From Balneolales bacterium (lineage in GTDB: Bacteria > Bacteroidota > Rhodothermia > Balneolales > Natronogracilivirgulaceae), in contig SKXL01000102.1 in NCBI GenBank assembly GCA_007128425.1, positions 1 through 53,695 of the forward strand: 53,695 nucleotides of DNA, in the 5' to 3' direction. Position numbers and translations under genes: made by a program. The notes beneath the pieces are model-generated. The model made no database searches. It was not told the DNA's origin and saw nothing but the letters and a program-made list of their open reading frames with translations. Position 1 is the first letter of the stretch; each line of letters opens with the position of its first letter. Shown here one piece after another: positions 8,881-16,742 of this stretch.

Positions 8881-9462
8881 TCATTCCGGTGCCATAAAAT
8901 GTTTCAACGCTACCCGCAACTCCTTCAGTGCAAGTGCCATATGGTTCTCAATTGTTTTCCGTGCAACATCAAGCGCCCCGGCCGCTTCTTTATGGGACAA
9001 TCCTTGCAGATAACACAATTCAAAGACGCGCCGGCGTTTTTCCGGCATCTCCTCCAGCGCTTTCTGCATTGCATCGAGCGCCTGGCGGTTTTCGGCCGAT
9101 TCCTCCGGATTGTTCCCGGAATCCTGAAGCCGGTAGGCATACTCCGGATCCTGTTTTTTTGTGTCCCGAAACAGATTGATCATCCGATTATAGGCAATGG
9201 TGAACAAAAATCCCCGAAATGATCTGTTTTCTTGAATATCCGACCGTTTTTCCCAAATAATGAGAAAGGCTGTCTGAACAAGATCCTCGGCATCATCTCG
9301 CGAGGTACCCTTTGACATCAGAAAAGAGAGAAGACGATCCTTGTATTTATCAAAAAAGGCACGGAACGCATTTTGGTCACCCTGACGAATGCGCATTGCC
9401 AGCTCCCGGTCACCGTCATCGTCTGTCAACAGTGCCAGTTGAATCAGAATTAACAGAGTCAT
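8881..9462 (-). CDS. ECF RNA polymerase sigma factor, FecI-like
   Basis: A 193-residue sigma-70 family factor. Region 2 spans about 27-95 (GDQNAFRAFFDKYKDRLLSF, then DAEDLVQTAFLIIWEKR and SFRGFLFTIAYNRMINLFRD). Region 4 spans about 130-185 (MPEKRRRVFELCYLQGLSHK, then EAAGALDVARKTIENHMALA). It should direct RNA polymerase to the downstream operon when released by FecR. The frame opens at a TTG at 9468, but the ATG at 9462 is preferred. The first 15 residues are unusually hydrophobic for a sigma factor, so a start further in cannot be excluded. A TTGACA-like hexamer lies upstream near 9491-9496 on this strand, but no matching -7 box is clear. Confidence 0.93.
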   Translation of the reverse strand: MTLLILIQLALLTDDDGDRELAMRIRQGDQNAFRAFFDKYKDRLLSFLMSKGTSRDDAEDLVQTAFLIIWEKRSDIQENRSFRGFLFTIAYNRMINLFRDTKKQDPEYAYRLQDSGNNPEESAENRQALDAMQKALEEMPEKRRRVFELCYLQGLSHKEAAGALDVARKTIENHMALALKELRVALKHFMAPE

Positions 9463-9493
9463 AAGCAACGGAATGAAAACATGGATTAACTTG

Positions 9494-9742
9494 TCAACGC
9501 GGTACTTTATTTATCCGGACCAATATAGTTTTCCTGCTATTGATATCCGAGCAACATCCTGGTTTTACAGGTTCTTCAGTGGCACCGGTGTGAAACAACT
9601 GATTTGCATCGATAAGCAACGGCAGTGATGCACGGTCTATCCAAAGCAGGCAACGGCTACGGTTACGAATTTCAAGCAGACATTCCCCAGCGATTAACGG
9701 ATTACCAATTTTTTTCATAAGTTGGGATAATCCATATTTCAT
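9494..9742 (-). CDS. Possible small or remnant ORF upstream of the sigma factor
   Basis: An 82-residue frame (MKYGLSQLMKKIGNPLIAGE...) ends 31 bp before the ECF sigma start on the same strand. I recognise no domain, signal peptide or membrane segment. It contains three Cys (one in GECLL and a CC pair) and may be a real small protein, the decayed end of a gene, or chance. The neighbouring sequence to 10.4 kb clearly contains gene remnants, which favours a remnant. Listed mainly so that the stretch 9463-9926 is accounted for. Confidence 0.2.
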   Translation of the reverse strand: MKYGLSQLMKKIGNPLIAGECLLEIRNRSRCLLWIDRASLPLLIDANQLFHTGATEEPVKPGCCSDINSRKTILVRINKVPR

Positions 9743-9926
9743 ACCAACCATTTTTCCCGTTCTACACGCATGGATCCCTGCCCTGGTGCTTGATGATGCC
9801 GGTCCTGGTACACGTCACGATACGCGTGATGATCCGATGAGTCGGTTTGGATCGTTGCGACCGTTTTGACCGTGCTTTCGATGACTATCTCATCAGCAGC
9901 CTGATCCCTATGTTTCCTGAGCGCAG

Positions 9927-10268
9927 GTGGTGGCTGCCGGCAACCGGATCGCACAGATCGGGGTCTACGACGATCCGCGCCTGCGCACATACCTGAACCA
10001 TATTGCCATGCTGGTGGCCGAAAATTCACATCGCCCCGATATTCCTGTTCGGGTAATCATACTGAACACAGATGATATCTCCGGATACGCCGTCCCGGGC
10101 GGATTGATCTTTGTCTCCCTTGGTGCGATCAAGCTGATGCAGACAGAAGCTGAGTTTGCCGTTTTCATCGGTCATGAAATAGCACATCTCGCTTTCCAAC
10201 ACGGTCAGACCGAGCTGGAGAAACGCGGTACCCGAATACGCGCCGACAATACCACTCGTGACTCTTGA
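9927..10268 (+). pseudogene. Remnant of an M48 family zinc metalloprotease
   Basis: The frame encodes 113 residues that match the core of M48 proteases. It has the strand GYAVPGGLIFVSLGAIKLM and then the zinc motif H-E-I-A-H with following LAFQHG at about residues 82-92. Full proteins have a signal peptide or membrane segment before this, a second zinc-ligand Glu after it, and usually further domains. Here an in-frame TGA at 9918 lies just upstream, and the frame ends in TGA at 10266, soon after the HExxH helix. The downstream glutamate region and the rest of the protein are missing. The sequence continues directly into another gene fragment. It is therefore read as a truncated, non-functional copy. 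Confidence 0.75.
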
Positions 10269-10422
10269 AAATCTGATCCTCTGGACCGTCGTGGTGCATC
10301 TTGTTGCTCAGGGTTTCGACAATGCCGTATTCAAGCCGTTCGTACTCGGCAAGGCGGTTTCGCTGCATCCGATCGTGGGTACCTTCTACCGCCAGTTGAA
10401 GGCCTACTTCCTGATTTACTGA
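10267..10422 (+). pseudogene. Remnant of an AI-2E family transporter (C-terminal part)
   Basis: Read in the frame starting at 10267, 51 codons give ENLILWTVVVHLVAQGFDNA followed by VFKPFVLGKAVSLHPIVGTF and a TGA at 10420. The pattern of membrane helix, Q-x-x-D-N, then P-x-V-x-G-K-x-V-x-L-H-P matches the conserved late segment of AI-2E/PerM-type permeases. No start or N-terminal half exists, and the frame overlaps the end of the M48 remnant in another reading frame. The last 7 bases overlap the convergent gamma-glutamyltranspeptidase gene. This is a short decayed fragment. The family call rests on the conserved LHP region only. Confidence 0.55.
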
Positions 10423-12230
10423 CCCTGTGCAACGCCATCCATGCGCGGATCGGCTCCACCCTGCCAATACCAGCCATCACGATAAACCCGTTCGATTCCG
10501 TGGATACCGCTTTCCAGCGGTCTGACCCGAACATGATGGCCCATCTGCTTGAGTGAATCCGCGATTCCTGACCACGCCGTGCCCTCCTCCAGCTCCAGAA
10601 ACCGCCCGCTATGGAGAAAATTCGGCATGGCAATGGCGTCCTGCAGTGGCAGATCCCAGTCCAGCACGCCAATCAGCGTCTTCGCCACGTAGCCGATGAT
10701 TCGACTACCACCCCGCGATCCGATGACCAGCCGAAGTTCACCCTCCTCATCAAAAACCATAACGGGTGCCATGGAGCTCCTGGGACGCTTGCCCGGCTCA
10801 ACGGCATTGGGTGAGCGATATCCGTTCTGGTCGGCCTGGAAGGTGAAATCGGTGAGCTGGTTGTTCAGCAGAAAACCGTTGGTCATGATCCGGCTGCCGA
10901 ACGGGGCTTCGATGGACGAGGTCATCGCCACGGCGTTGCCTTGACGATCCACAATGGAAAAATGGGAGGTGCCGAATGATTGTTTTGATGAGACTGGTGG
11001 TGAGATTGGTGGTGAGACTGAAGCCGAAGCTGTAGTTGTGGCCGGATCCGGAATTCCGGGACTCACCTCATCCATCGCCCGGAGCGTATCAATCCACGCC
11101 GCTCGTTGACGCAAATAAACCGGGTTGAGGAGTCCATTTTGCGGGATGTCGGTGAACTCGGGATCACCGATCCATGCTGAGCGATCGGCAAAAGCCAGGC
11201 GGCTCGCTTCGGCGACCAGGTGAATCGCCTGGAGGTCGCCGGGGGCAAATCCGGACAAATCAAAATGCTCAAGTATTCCCAGTATCTGAAGCAGTGTAAC
11301 GCCCCCCGATGACGGAGCCGGAATGCCGCATATGGTCCAGCTGCGGTAATCGCGGCAGATCGCCTCACGTACCACCGGGCGATAATTGTCGAAATCCTCC
11401 GGAGTCAGATCGCTTCTTCCCGGCCATCGGCTTTTGGCTGCTTCGATGATTTGGCCGGTCAGATCACCGCGATAGAAATAGTCCGGACCCTCCCTGGCAA
11501 TGTGCCGAAAGGTCTTCGCCAGTTCCGGGTTTTGGAGCAGAGGCTCATCATCCCTGCGCGGATGTACCAGATGCCTGCGGATGTCACCAAACAGCCAGAG
11601 TGATGGATCCTGATCAATTTGCCGTTTCAGCCGCTCCGGCATCGAAAATCCGTCCCCGGCAAGGGCGATGGCCGGATCAAACAGGTCCGGCCAGGGCAGA
11701 ATGCCGTGCCCGGTGTGCGCTTCATGCAACATGGCCAGCGTACCCGGTACACCGACAGCGAGTCCGGTGGGTATGGCTGCCCACAGCGGTACAGGCCAGT
11801 GGCCGACCATAAAACGGTCCTCACTAGCTGCAGCGGGCGCCGTCTCCCTTCCATCAAAAACCGTCAAATTGCCTGTGATCCCATCCCGGTACAGCAGAAA
11901 CGCACCGCCCCCGATGCCACTTTCCGGCGGTTCCACAACATTCAATGCCATCTGCACAGCTACAGCGGCATCGATGGCGTTACCTCCGGCCCCAAGCACC
12001 GACAAACCGGCTTCCACCGCAAGCGGATGCGCCGCCGAGATCATCATTTCCTCCGATAGCACCACATATTCTTCACTGTTTCCCGGAGCAGGAGGCCACA
12101 CCGGATCAGGATCGTATGATTTACCGCACCCATTTATAAAAAGTACAGCGACCGCGAGCAGCGTGACGCCAAAAACCCATCCGGTTGTTTTGCTTTCGTT
12201 TGCTCTGGCACACATGAAATGATCGATCAT
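10416..12230 (-). CDS. ggt: Gamma-glutamyltranspeptidase, predicted lipoprotein
   Basis: A 604-residue Ntn-hydrolase that cleaves gamma-glutamyl bonds of glutathione and related peptides, normally in the periplasm. A lipoprotein signal is seen (TLLAVAVLFINGC, Cys35), so it should be membrane-anchored. The large-subunit motif SGIGGGAFLLY is near 105-115. The predicted autocleavage nucleophile is Thr421 in GTSHFSIVDRQGNAVAMT, followed by FGSRIMTNGFLLNNQLTDF. A Ser/Pro/Thr-rich low-complexity linker (TTTASASVSPPISPPVSSK) lies just before the cleavage site. PRSSMAPVMVFDEEGEL and GSRGGSRIIGYV are further conserved small-subunit parts. Monocistronic. An alternative ATG lies at 12215. Confidence 0.95.
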   Translation of the reverse strand: MIDHFMCARANESKTTGWVFGVTLLAVAVLFINGCGKSYDPDPVWPPAPGNSEEYVVLSEEMMISAAHPLAVEAGLSVLGAGGNAIDAAVAVQMALNVVEPPESGIGGGAFLLYRDGITGNLTVFDGRETAPAAASEDRFMVGHWPVPLWAAIPTGLAVGVPGTLAMLHEAHTGHGILPWPDLFDPAIALAGDGFSMPERLKRQIDQDPSLWLFGDIRRHLVHPRRDDEPLLQNPELAKTFRHIAREGPDYFYRGDLTGQIIEAAKSRWPGRSDLTPEDFDNYRPVVREAICRDYRSWTICGIPAPSSGGVTLLQILGILEHFDLSGFAPGDLQAIHLVAEASRLAFADRSAWIGDPEFTDIPQNGLLNPVYLRQRAAWIDTLRAMDEVSPGIPDPATTTASASVSPPISPPVSSKQSFGTSHFSIVDRQGNAVAMTSSIEAPFGSRIMTNGFLLNNQLTDFTFQADQNGYRSPNAVEPGKRPRSSMAPVMVFDEEGELRLVIGSRGGSRIIGYVAKTLIGVLDWDLPLQDAIAMPNFLHSGRFLELEEGTAWSGIADSLKQMGHHVRVRPLESGIHGIERVYRDGWYWQGGADPRMDGVAQGQ

Positions 12231-12317
12231 TGCATTATATATGTTGGTAATATAAAATAAGAGTCTTTCAGATGCCGGCTCCCATCTGTCGATGATTATG
12301 AATATATTTTAAATCTT

Positions 12318-13154
12318 ATGGATAAAACATACCTGCAAAAACTTTTCGAAGAGCACCGGCAGGCTGAAAAATGCCCTTCCCCAGTGCTGGTCATAGCTTT
12401 TTTCAACCGGCTTCTGGGATTTCTGTTTCCTGAATTCAGCAACATCCGATTTCGATCTGTCGATGAACTGGAAAAAAATAGCTTCGAACTGAAGGAGGAG
12501 TTCTGCCAGATCCTCAGGAAGTGTTCGGAATGCAAGGATGCTGATGAAAAAGAGGTGACCAGGGCATTCTGGGCAGCACTGCCGATGATCAAGGAGAACC
12601 TGGAGCTCGATGTACAGGCGATTTACGAAGGTGATCCCGCTGCCAAAAGTCGTACCGAAGTGGTACGCACCTACCCCGGGTTCTATGCCATCACATCCTA
12701 TCGGATTGCGCATTTTTTATACGAAAAAGGCTACAAACTGCTGGCCCGCATGATCACCGAGAATGCCCACAGCCACACCGGCATCGACATCCACCCGGGA
12801 GCCCGCATCGGCCGTCATTTCTGCATTGACCACGGAACGGGCATGGTCATTGGCGAGACTACTGTGATTCATGACCATGTCAAAATTTACCAGGGAGTTA
12901 CGCTCGGAGCCCTGAGCGTTCGCAAGGAAGATGCGGAGATCAAACGCCATCCCACCATTGAGGAATATGTCGTCATTTACGCCGGTGCCACCATCCTCGG
13001 CGGCACGACCGTCATCGGCAAGCACAGTGTCATCGGAGGCAGCGTATGGCTCACGTCCAGTGTCCCGCCATGGTCACGCATTACCTATATCGCGCACCAT
13101 GAGCGTCGCAAGGCGGAAAAAGATACGCATCATCAAATCATCCACTCGTCATGA
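12318..13154 (+). CDS. cysE: Serine O-acetyltransferase
   Basis: A 278-residue enzyme that makes O-acetylserine from serine and acetyl-CoA, the first step of cysteine synthesis. The N-terminal half is helical. The C-terminal half is a left-handed beta-helix with hexapeptide repeats (THTGIDIHPGARIG-like text, CIDHGTGMVIGETTVIHDHV, VTLGAL). The catalytic His is in the IDHGTG segment. The gene ends in a 4-bp ATGA overlap with the cysteine synthase gene, so the two are translationally coupled and act in sequence. It resembles the longer N-terminal form found in plants and Bacteroidota (EpsC-like) rather than the short Bacillus form. Confidence 0.93.
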   Translation: MDKTYLQKLFEEHRQAEKCPSPVLVIAFFNRLLGFLFPEFSNIRFRSVDELEKNSFELKEEFCQILRKCSECKDADEKEVTRAFWAALPMIKENLELDVQAIYEGDPAAKSRTEVVRTYPGFYAITSYRIAHFLYEKGYKLLARMITENAHSHTGIDIHPGARIGRHFCIDHGTGMVIGETTVIHDHVKIYQGVTLGALSVRKEDAEIKRHPTIEEYVVIYAGATILGGTTVIGKHSVIGGSVWLTSSVPPWSRITYIAHHERRKAEKDTHHQIIHSS

Positions 13155-14035
13155 CACTTGAAGATCTGATCGGCAACACCCCCATTGTGCACTTGCAGCA
13201 TATTCCCGAATCACCGGATGTGACCATCTACTGCAAGCTGGAAGGGCGGAATCCGGGCGGAAGTGTCAAGGACCGGGCCGCTTACGGGATGATTGCAGCG
13301 GCACTCGAGCGGGGTGATATCAAGCCCGGAGACAAGCTGATCGAGGCCACAAGCGGCAATACCGGCATTGCCCTGGCCATGATCGCACGGCTCAAAAACC
13401 TGCACATGACCCTTATCATGCCGGAAAACTCCACACAGGAGCGTATCCAGACCATGCGCGCCTACGGGGCCGAAGTGATCCTCACCAAAGCCGAAGGAAC
13501 AATCGAATATTCGCGCACGGTCGCTGAGGAAATGGCGGCTTCCGGTGATTATTACCTGCTCAATCAGTTTGGCAACCCGGACAACTACCGGATGCACTAC
13601 CGCACCACCGGTCCGGAGATCTGGAGGGATACGGGAGGAAAAATCACCCATTTTGTCTCATCTATGGGCACCACCGGTACCATCATGGGGGTATCGCGGT
13701 ATTTGAAAGAGCAGAATCCGGATGTGCAGATCGTGGGCGTGCAACCCACCGAGGGTTCGCAAATCCCCGGCATCCGGCGCTGGTCACCCGAGTTTCTGCC
13801 GAAAATTTTTGAACCGGAGCGTGTGGACCACACCATCGATGTGAGCGAACAGGAGTCTGTGGAAATGACGCGCCGGATGGCACGTGAAGAGGGCATATTC
13901 GCCGGAATGAGCAGCGGAGGCTGCCTTTCGGCGGCGGTAAGGCTGGCGCGCGAATTGGAGAGCGGGCTTCTTGTCTGCATCACCTGCGACATCGGCGACC
14001 GTTATCTCAGTTCACCTCTGTTCGAGGAGGAATAG
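13151..14035 (+). CDS. cysM: Cysteine synthase B (O-acetylserine sulfhydrylase)
   Basis: A 294-residue PLP enzyme that combines O-acetylserine with sulfide or thiosulfate to give cysteine. The PLP lysine is K40 in GGSVKDRA, and the phosphate-binding loop TSGNTG is at 67-72. The segments SSMGTTGTIMGVSRYL and SQIPGIRRW are typical; the latter favours CysM over CysK. It overlaps the upstream serine acetyltransferase by 4 bp. The length is slightly shorter than the E. coli enzyme, but all core motifs are present. Confidence 0.95.
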   Translation: MTLEDLIGNTPIVHLQHIPESPDVTIYCKLEGRNPGGSVKDRAAYGMIAAALERGDIKPGDKLIEATSGNTGIALAMIARLKNLHMTLIMPENSTQERIQTMRAYGAEVILTKAEGTIEYSRTVAEEMAASGDYYLLNQFGNPDNYRMHYRTTGPEIWRDTGGKITHFVSSMGTTGTIMGVSRYLKEQNPDVQIVGVQPTEGSQIPGIRRWSPEFLPKIFEPERVDHTIDVSEQESVEMTRRMAREEGIFAGMSSGGCLSAAVRLARELESGLLVCITCDIGDRYLSSPLFEEE

Positions 14036-14094
14036 AACTTTGAATTTCCCTATCTTTACAGGTTTATTAAAGTACAGCAGTTAGAGATTTCCCT

Positions 14095-14742
14095 ATGTCC
14101 AACAGGCGAAAAATTCGGGAAACCGTCATGCAGGCCGTTTACGCACTGTTTATCGGTAATCAATCCCTCGAACATGTTCTTCAAACCAATGTAAAACCCG
14201 AGTTCCTCGATGATGCATTCGGGCGTGATTTTGCCGAACGTTTGTTTCTTCGGACAGTCGACCAACGCGTGCGGACCGACGAGATCATACAGAAGCACAT
14301 CGCCAATTGGGAAATTGACCGATTGGCCATGGTCGATCGCATCATACTGCAAATGGCGATCACGGAATTACTCACCTTCGAGGATATACCCACCAAGGTG
14401 ACCATCAACGAGGCCATTGAAATTGCAAAAAAGTTCTCCACGGCACGGTCCGGCCGCTTCGTCAATGGCATTCTGGATGCCGCGGTGCTCTCTCTCCAGA
14501 AAAGCGGAGAATTGAAGAAAGAAGGACGCGGACTTGTGGATCTGCCTGCCCGCCAGAAAAGAGGAGATAATGATAAGAGGGAGGATAGTGTATTGCCCGG
14601 TGAAGATGTGGACGCGCCTCGTGAATCGGAAGGTCCGGTACAACCGCTTTCGTTGAAACCGGTTGCCAATACGGAAGACGGTGAAAAAAGATCGCAGAAA
14701 AAGCGCCGCATTAAACGTCCCGGGAAGAAAAAAGATTCCTAG
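14095..14742 (+). CDS. nusB: Transcription antitermination factor NusB with long basic tail
   Basis: The first 145 or so residues are a NusB helical bundle. The start is RRKIRETVMQAVYALF, and the late signature DIPTKVTINEAIEIAKKFST leads into RSGRFVNGILDA. NusB binds the boxA of rRNA operons with NusE and promotes antitermination. Residues about 150-215 form an extra, low-complexity tail rich in Lys, Arg, Glu and Asp, ending KKRRIKRPGKKKDS; it is absent from short NusB proteins and might add RNA contacts. It lies 59 bp after cysM and 42 bp before a phosphatase gene. Confidence 0.93.
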   Translation: MSNRRKIRETVMQAVYALFIGNQSLEHVLQTNVKPEFLDDAFGRDFAERLFLRTVDQRVRTDEIIQKHIANWEIDRLAMVDRIILQMAITELLTFEDIPTKVTINEAIEIAKKFSTARSGRFVNGILDAAVLSLQKSGELKKEGRGLVDLPARQKRGDNDKREDSVLPGEDVDAPRESEGPVQPLSLKPVANTEDGEKRSQKKRRIKRPGKKKDS

Positions 14743-14784
14743 GAATTCACTGACTATCGAAATTGTGCTTCTGAAATCCACTTC

Positions 14785-15444
14785 ATGAATTCCGAAAAAT
14801 ACATCGTTATCGGTGACATTCACGGATGTGCAAAATCTCTTGACGCACTTCTCGGCAAGATCTCGCCCCACTGTGACCGCTCCCATGTCTTCATCGGGGA
14901 TTATATCGATCGCGGACCCGATTCCAGTGGCGTGGTTAATCTTGTGCGTACATACTCCCGCAGTCATCAGTGTGTCTTTTTGCGTGGCAATCACGAAAGC
15001 ATGCTCATGGAAGCCGTTGAAACCGGCAACCGAACGTTCTGGCTGATGAATGGAGGAATGGAGACACTCGATTCCTACGGTACCAACACGCCGGATGAGA
15101 TCCCTGCCGATCATCTCCGATTTTTCTCCGAAACCCGGCTCTGGCTGAATACTCCGGAGTATCTTTTCATCCACGCCGGACTCGATCCGAAGCGGCCCGT
15201 TGACGAGCAACTGTCCGACCCGGACATCGAAAACACCGCACTCTGGGAGCGAAGTCATGTGCATCGGCCTGTGGTTTGGGAAAAAACCGTTGTGTTCGGA
15301 CATACGCCTGTGCCGAAACCGCTGATTGAAGAGCGAAAGATCGCCATTGATACCGGATGTGTCTTCCAGGGCGGAGCGTACGGTACGCTCACGGCCCTGC
15401 TTCTGCCCGAAAAAACCTTCATCACCCAGGTCAACCTGGATTGA
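14785..15444 (+). CDS. Metallophosphoesterase, serine/threonine phosphatase type
   Basis: A 219-residue calcineurin-like phosphoesterase with the three PPP-family metal motifs close together: GDIHGC (about 10-15), GDYIDRGPDSSG (about 37-48) and RGNHES (about 69-74). Further His ligands are in FIHAGLD and VFGHTPV. The compact form resembles bacterial PrpA/PrpE and ApaH-type enzymes, so it may dephosphorylate proteins or hydrolyse dinucleoside polyphosphates. The substrate cannot be decided from sequence. It is in a co-directional run with nusB and ychF. Confidence 0.9.
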   Translation: MNSEKYIVIGDIHGCAKSLDALLGKISPHCDRSHVFIGDYIDRGPDSSGVVNLVRTYSRSHQCVFLRGNHESMLMEAVETGNRTFWLMNGGMETLDSYGTNTPDEIPADHLRFFSETRLWLNTPEYLFIHAGLDPKRPVDEQLSDPDIENTALWERSHVHRPVVWEKTVVFGHTPVPKPLIEERKIAIDTGCVFQGGAYGTLTALLLPEKTFITQVNLD

Positions 15445-15471
15445 AATACACCATCATTTGCAACACGCTAT

Positions 15472-16572
15472 ATGAGTCTTACATGTGGAATTGTCGGATT
15501 GCCCAATGTCGGGAAATCCAGCTTGTTCAATGCCCTCAGCAACGCAGGCGCCGAAGCCGCCAACTTCCCGTTTTGCACAATCGATCCCAATATTGGCATC
15601 GTTCCCGTGCCGGACAGCCGTCTCGACCGTCTGGCCGACCTGGTGAAGCCCAAAAACGTAACACCCACCACCATTGAATTTGTGGATATCGCCGGACTGG
15701 TCAAGGGTGCATCCGAGGGCAAAGGCAAAGGCAACGCCTTCCTGTCGCATATCCGGGAGGTGGACCTGATTATCCACGTGGTACGATGTTTTCAGGATGA
15801 TGATGTGATCCATGTGGAAGGCAGCATCGACCCGATCCGTGATATCGGTATCATTGACACCGAATTGCTGTTCAAGGATCTGGAAACTCTCGAACGAAAG
15901 GAAGAGCGTGTCCGCAAGATGGCCAAATCAGGCGATAAGACCCTGATGAACCACCTGCACATGCTAGCCGGCCTGCGTGCACACATCGAGCAGGGCAAAC
16001 CGGTACGATCCTACAGTGACTGGGACCCCTCCCATCCAGCATTCGGCGAGCTCTTCATGCTCACTGCAAAAAAAGTGATTTATCTTTGCAATGTGGATGA
16101 AAGCGACTTGCCTGACGGTGAAGGAAATCAGTACGTCATGGCAGTCCGACAGCATGCAGAAAGCGAGGGCGCCGAAACCATCGTAGCCTGCGCCAAGATA
16201 GAAGCCGAGATAGCCGAGCTGGACGAACAGGAAAAGCGTGATTTTCTGGACTCCATCAGGCTCAAGGAGTCGGGCCTGAACCGGCTCATATCTGCTGCCT
16301 ACCGCAAACTCGGACTCATCACCTTCTTTACCGTGGGTCCGAAAGAGGTCCGTGCCTGGACTGTTCGTGAAGGAACCAAGGCGCCGCAGGCTGCCGGTGT
16401 CATTCACTCCGATTTCGAGCGGGGATTTATCAGGGCCGAAACCATTGCCTACCATGATTTTGACGAGCTAAAATCGGAAGCTTCGGCCCGGGAGGCCGGG
16501 AAAATGCGATCCGAGGGCCGTGGGTACTCGGTCAAGGACGGTGACGTCATGCTGTTCCGCTTCAATGTATGA
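15472..16572 (+). CDS. ychF: Redox-regulated ATPase YchF (OLA1 family)
   Basis: A 366-residue Obg-like P-loop protein. Walker A is GLPNVGKSS at about 9-17, the switch region contains NFPFCTIDPNIG, and DIAGLVKGASEGKGKGNAFL is the G3 region typical of YchF. A coiled-coil insertion follows. The C-terminal TGS domain includes TFFTVGPKEVRAWTV and VIHSDFERGFIRAET. YchF proteins prefer ATP and bind ribosomes. Length and order match the family fully. The start follows the phosphatase stop by 27 bp. Confidence 0.97.
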   Translation: MSLTCGIVGLPNVGKSSLFNALSNAGAEAANFPFCTIDPNIGIVPVPDSRLDRLADLVKPKNVTPTTIEFVDIAGLVKGASEGKGKGNAFLSHIREVDLIIHVVRCFQDDDVIHVEGSIDPIRDIGIIDTELLFKDLETLERKEERVRKMAKSGDKTLMNHLHMLAGLRAHIEQGKPVRSYSDWDPSHPAFGELFMLTAKKVIYLCNVDESDLPDGEGNQYVMAVRQHAESEGAETIVACAKIEAEIAELDEQEKRDFLDSIRLKESGLNRLISAAYRKLGLITFFTVGPKEVRAWTVREGTKAPQAAGVIHSDFERGFIRAETIAYHDFDELKSEASAREAGKMRSEGRGYSVKDGDVMLFRFNV

Positions 16573-16742
16573 TGCCGGCTGTTGCAGCACTGCAGATGCA
16601 GAAATTTATATCGCAGCCATTTACACACAGGAACCCGGTTTACCAAAAACACAATCATAACTTCGGAATTTCGTTGCATCAAACCGTATATTATTACGAT
16701 TTTCCATTTTTCAGCAGATATCGTTAAACTGTAACCAAATAC

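Noticed and set aside
16573-16742. A possible T-box or leader before thrS
   Set aside because: No T-box sequence, specifier stem or antiterminator hairpin was found; T-boxes are also not expected in this phylum.
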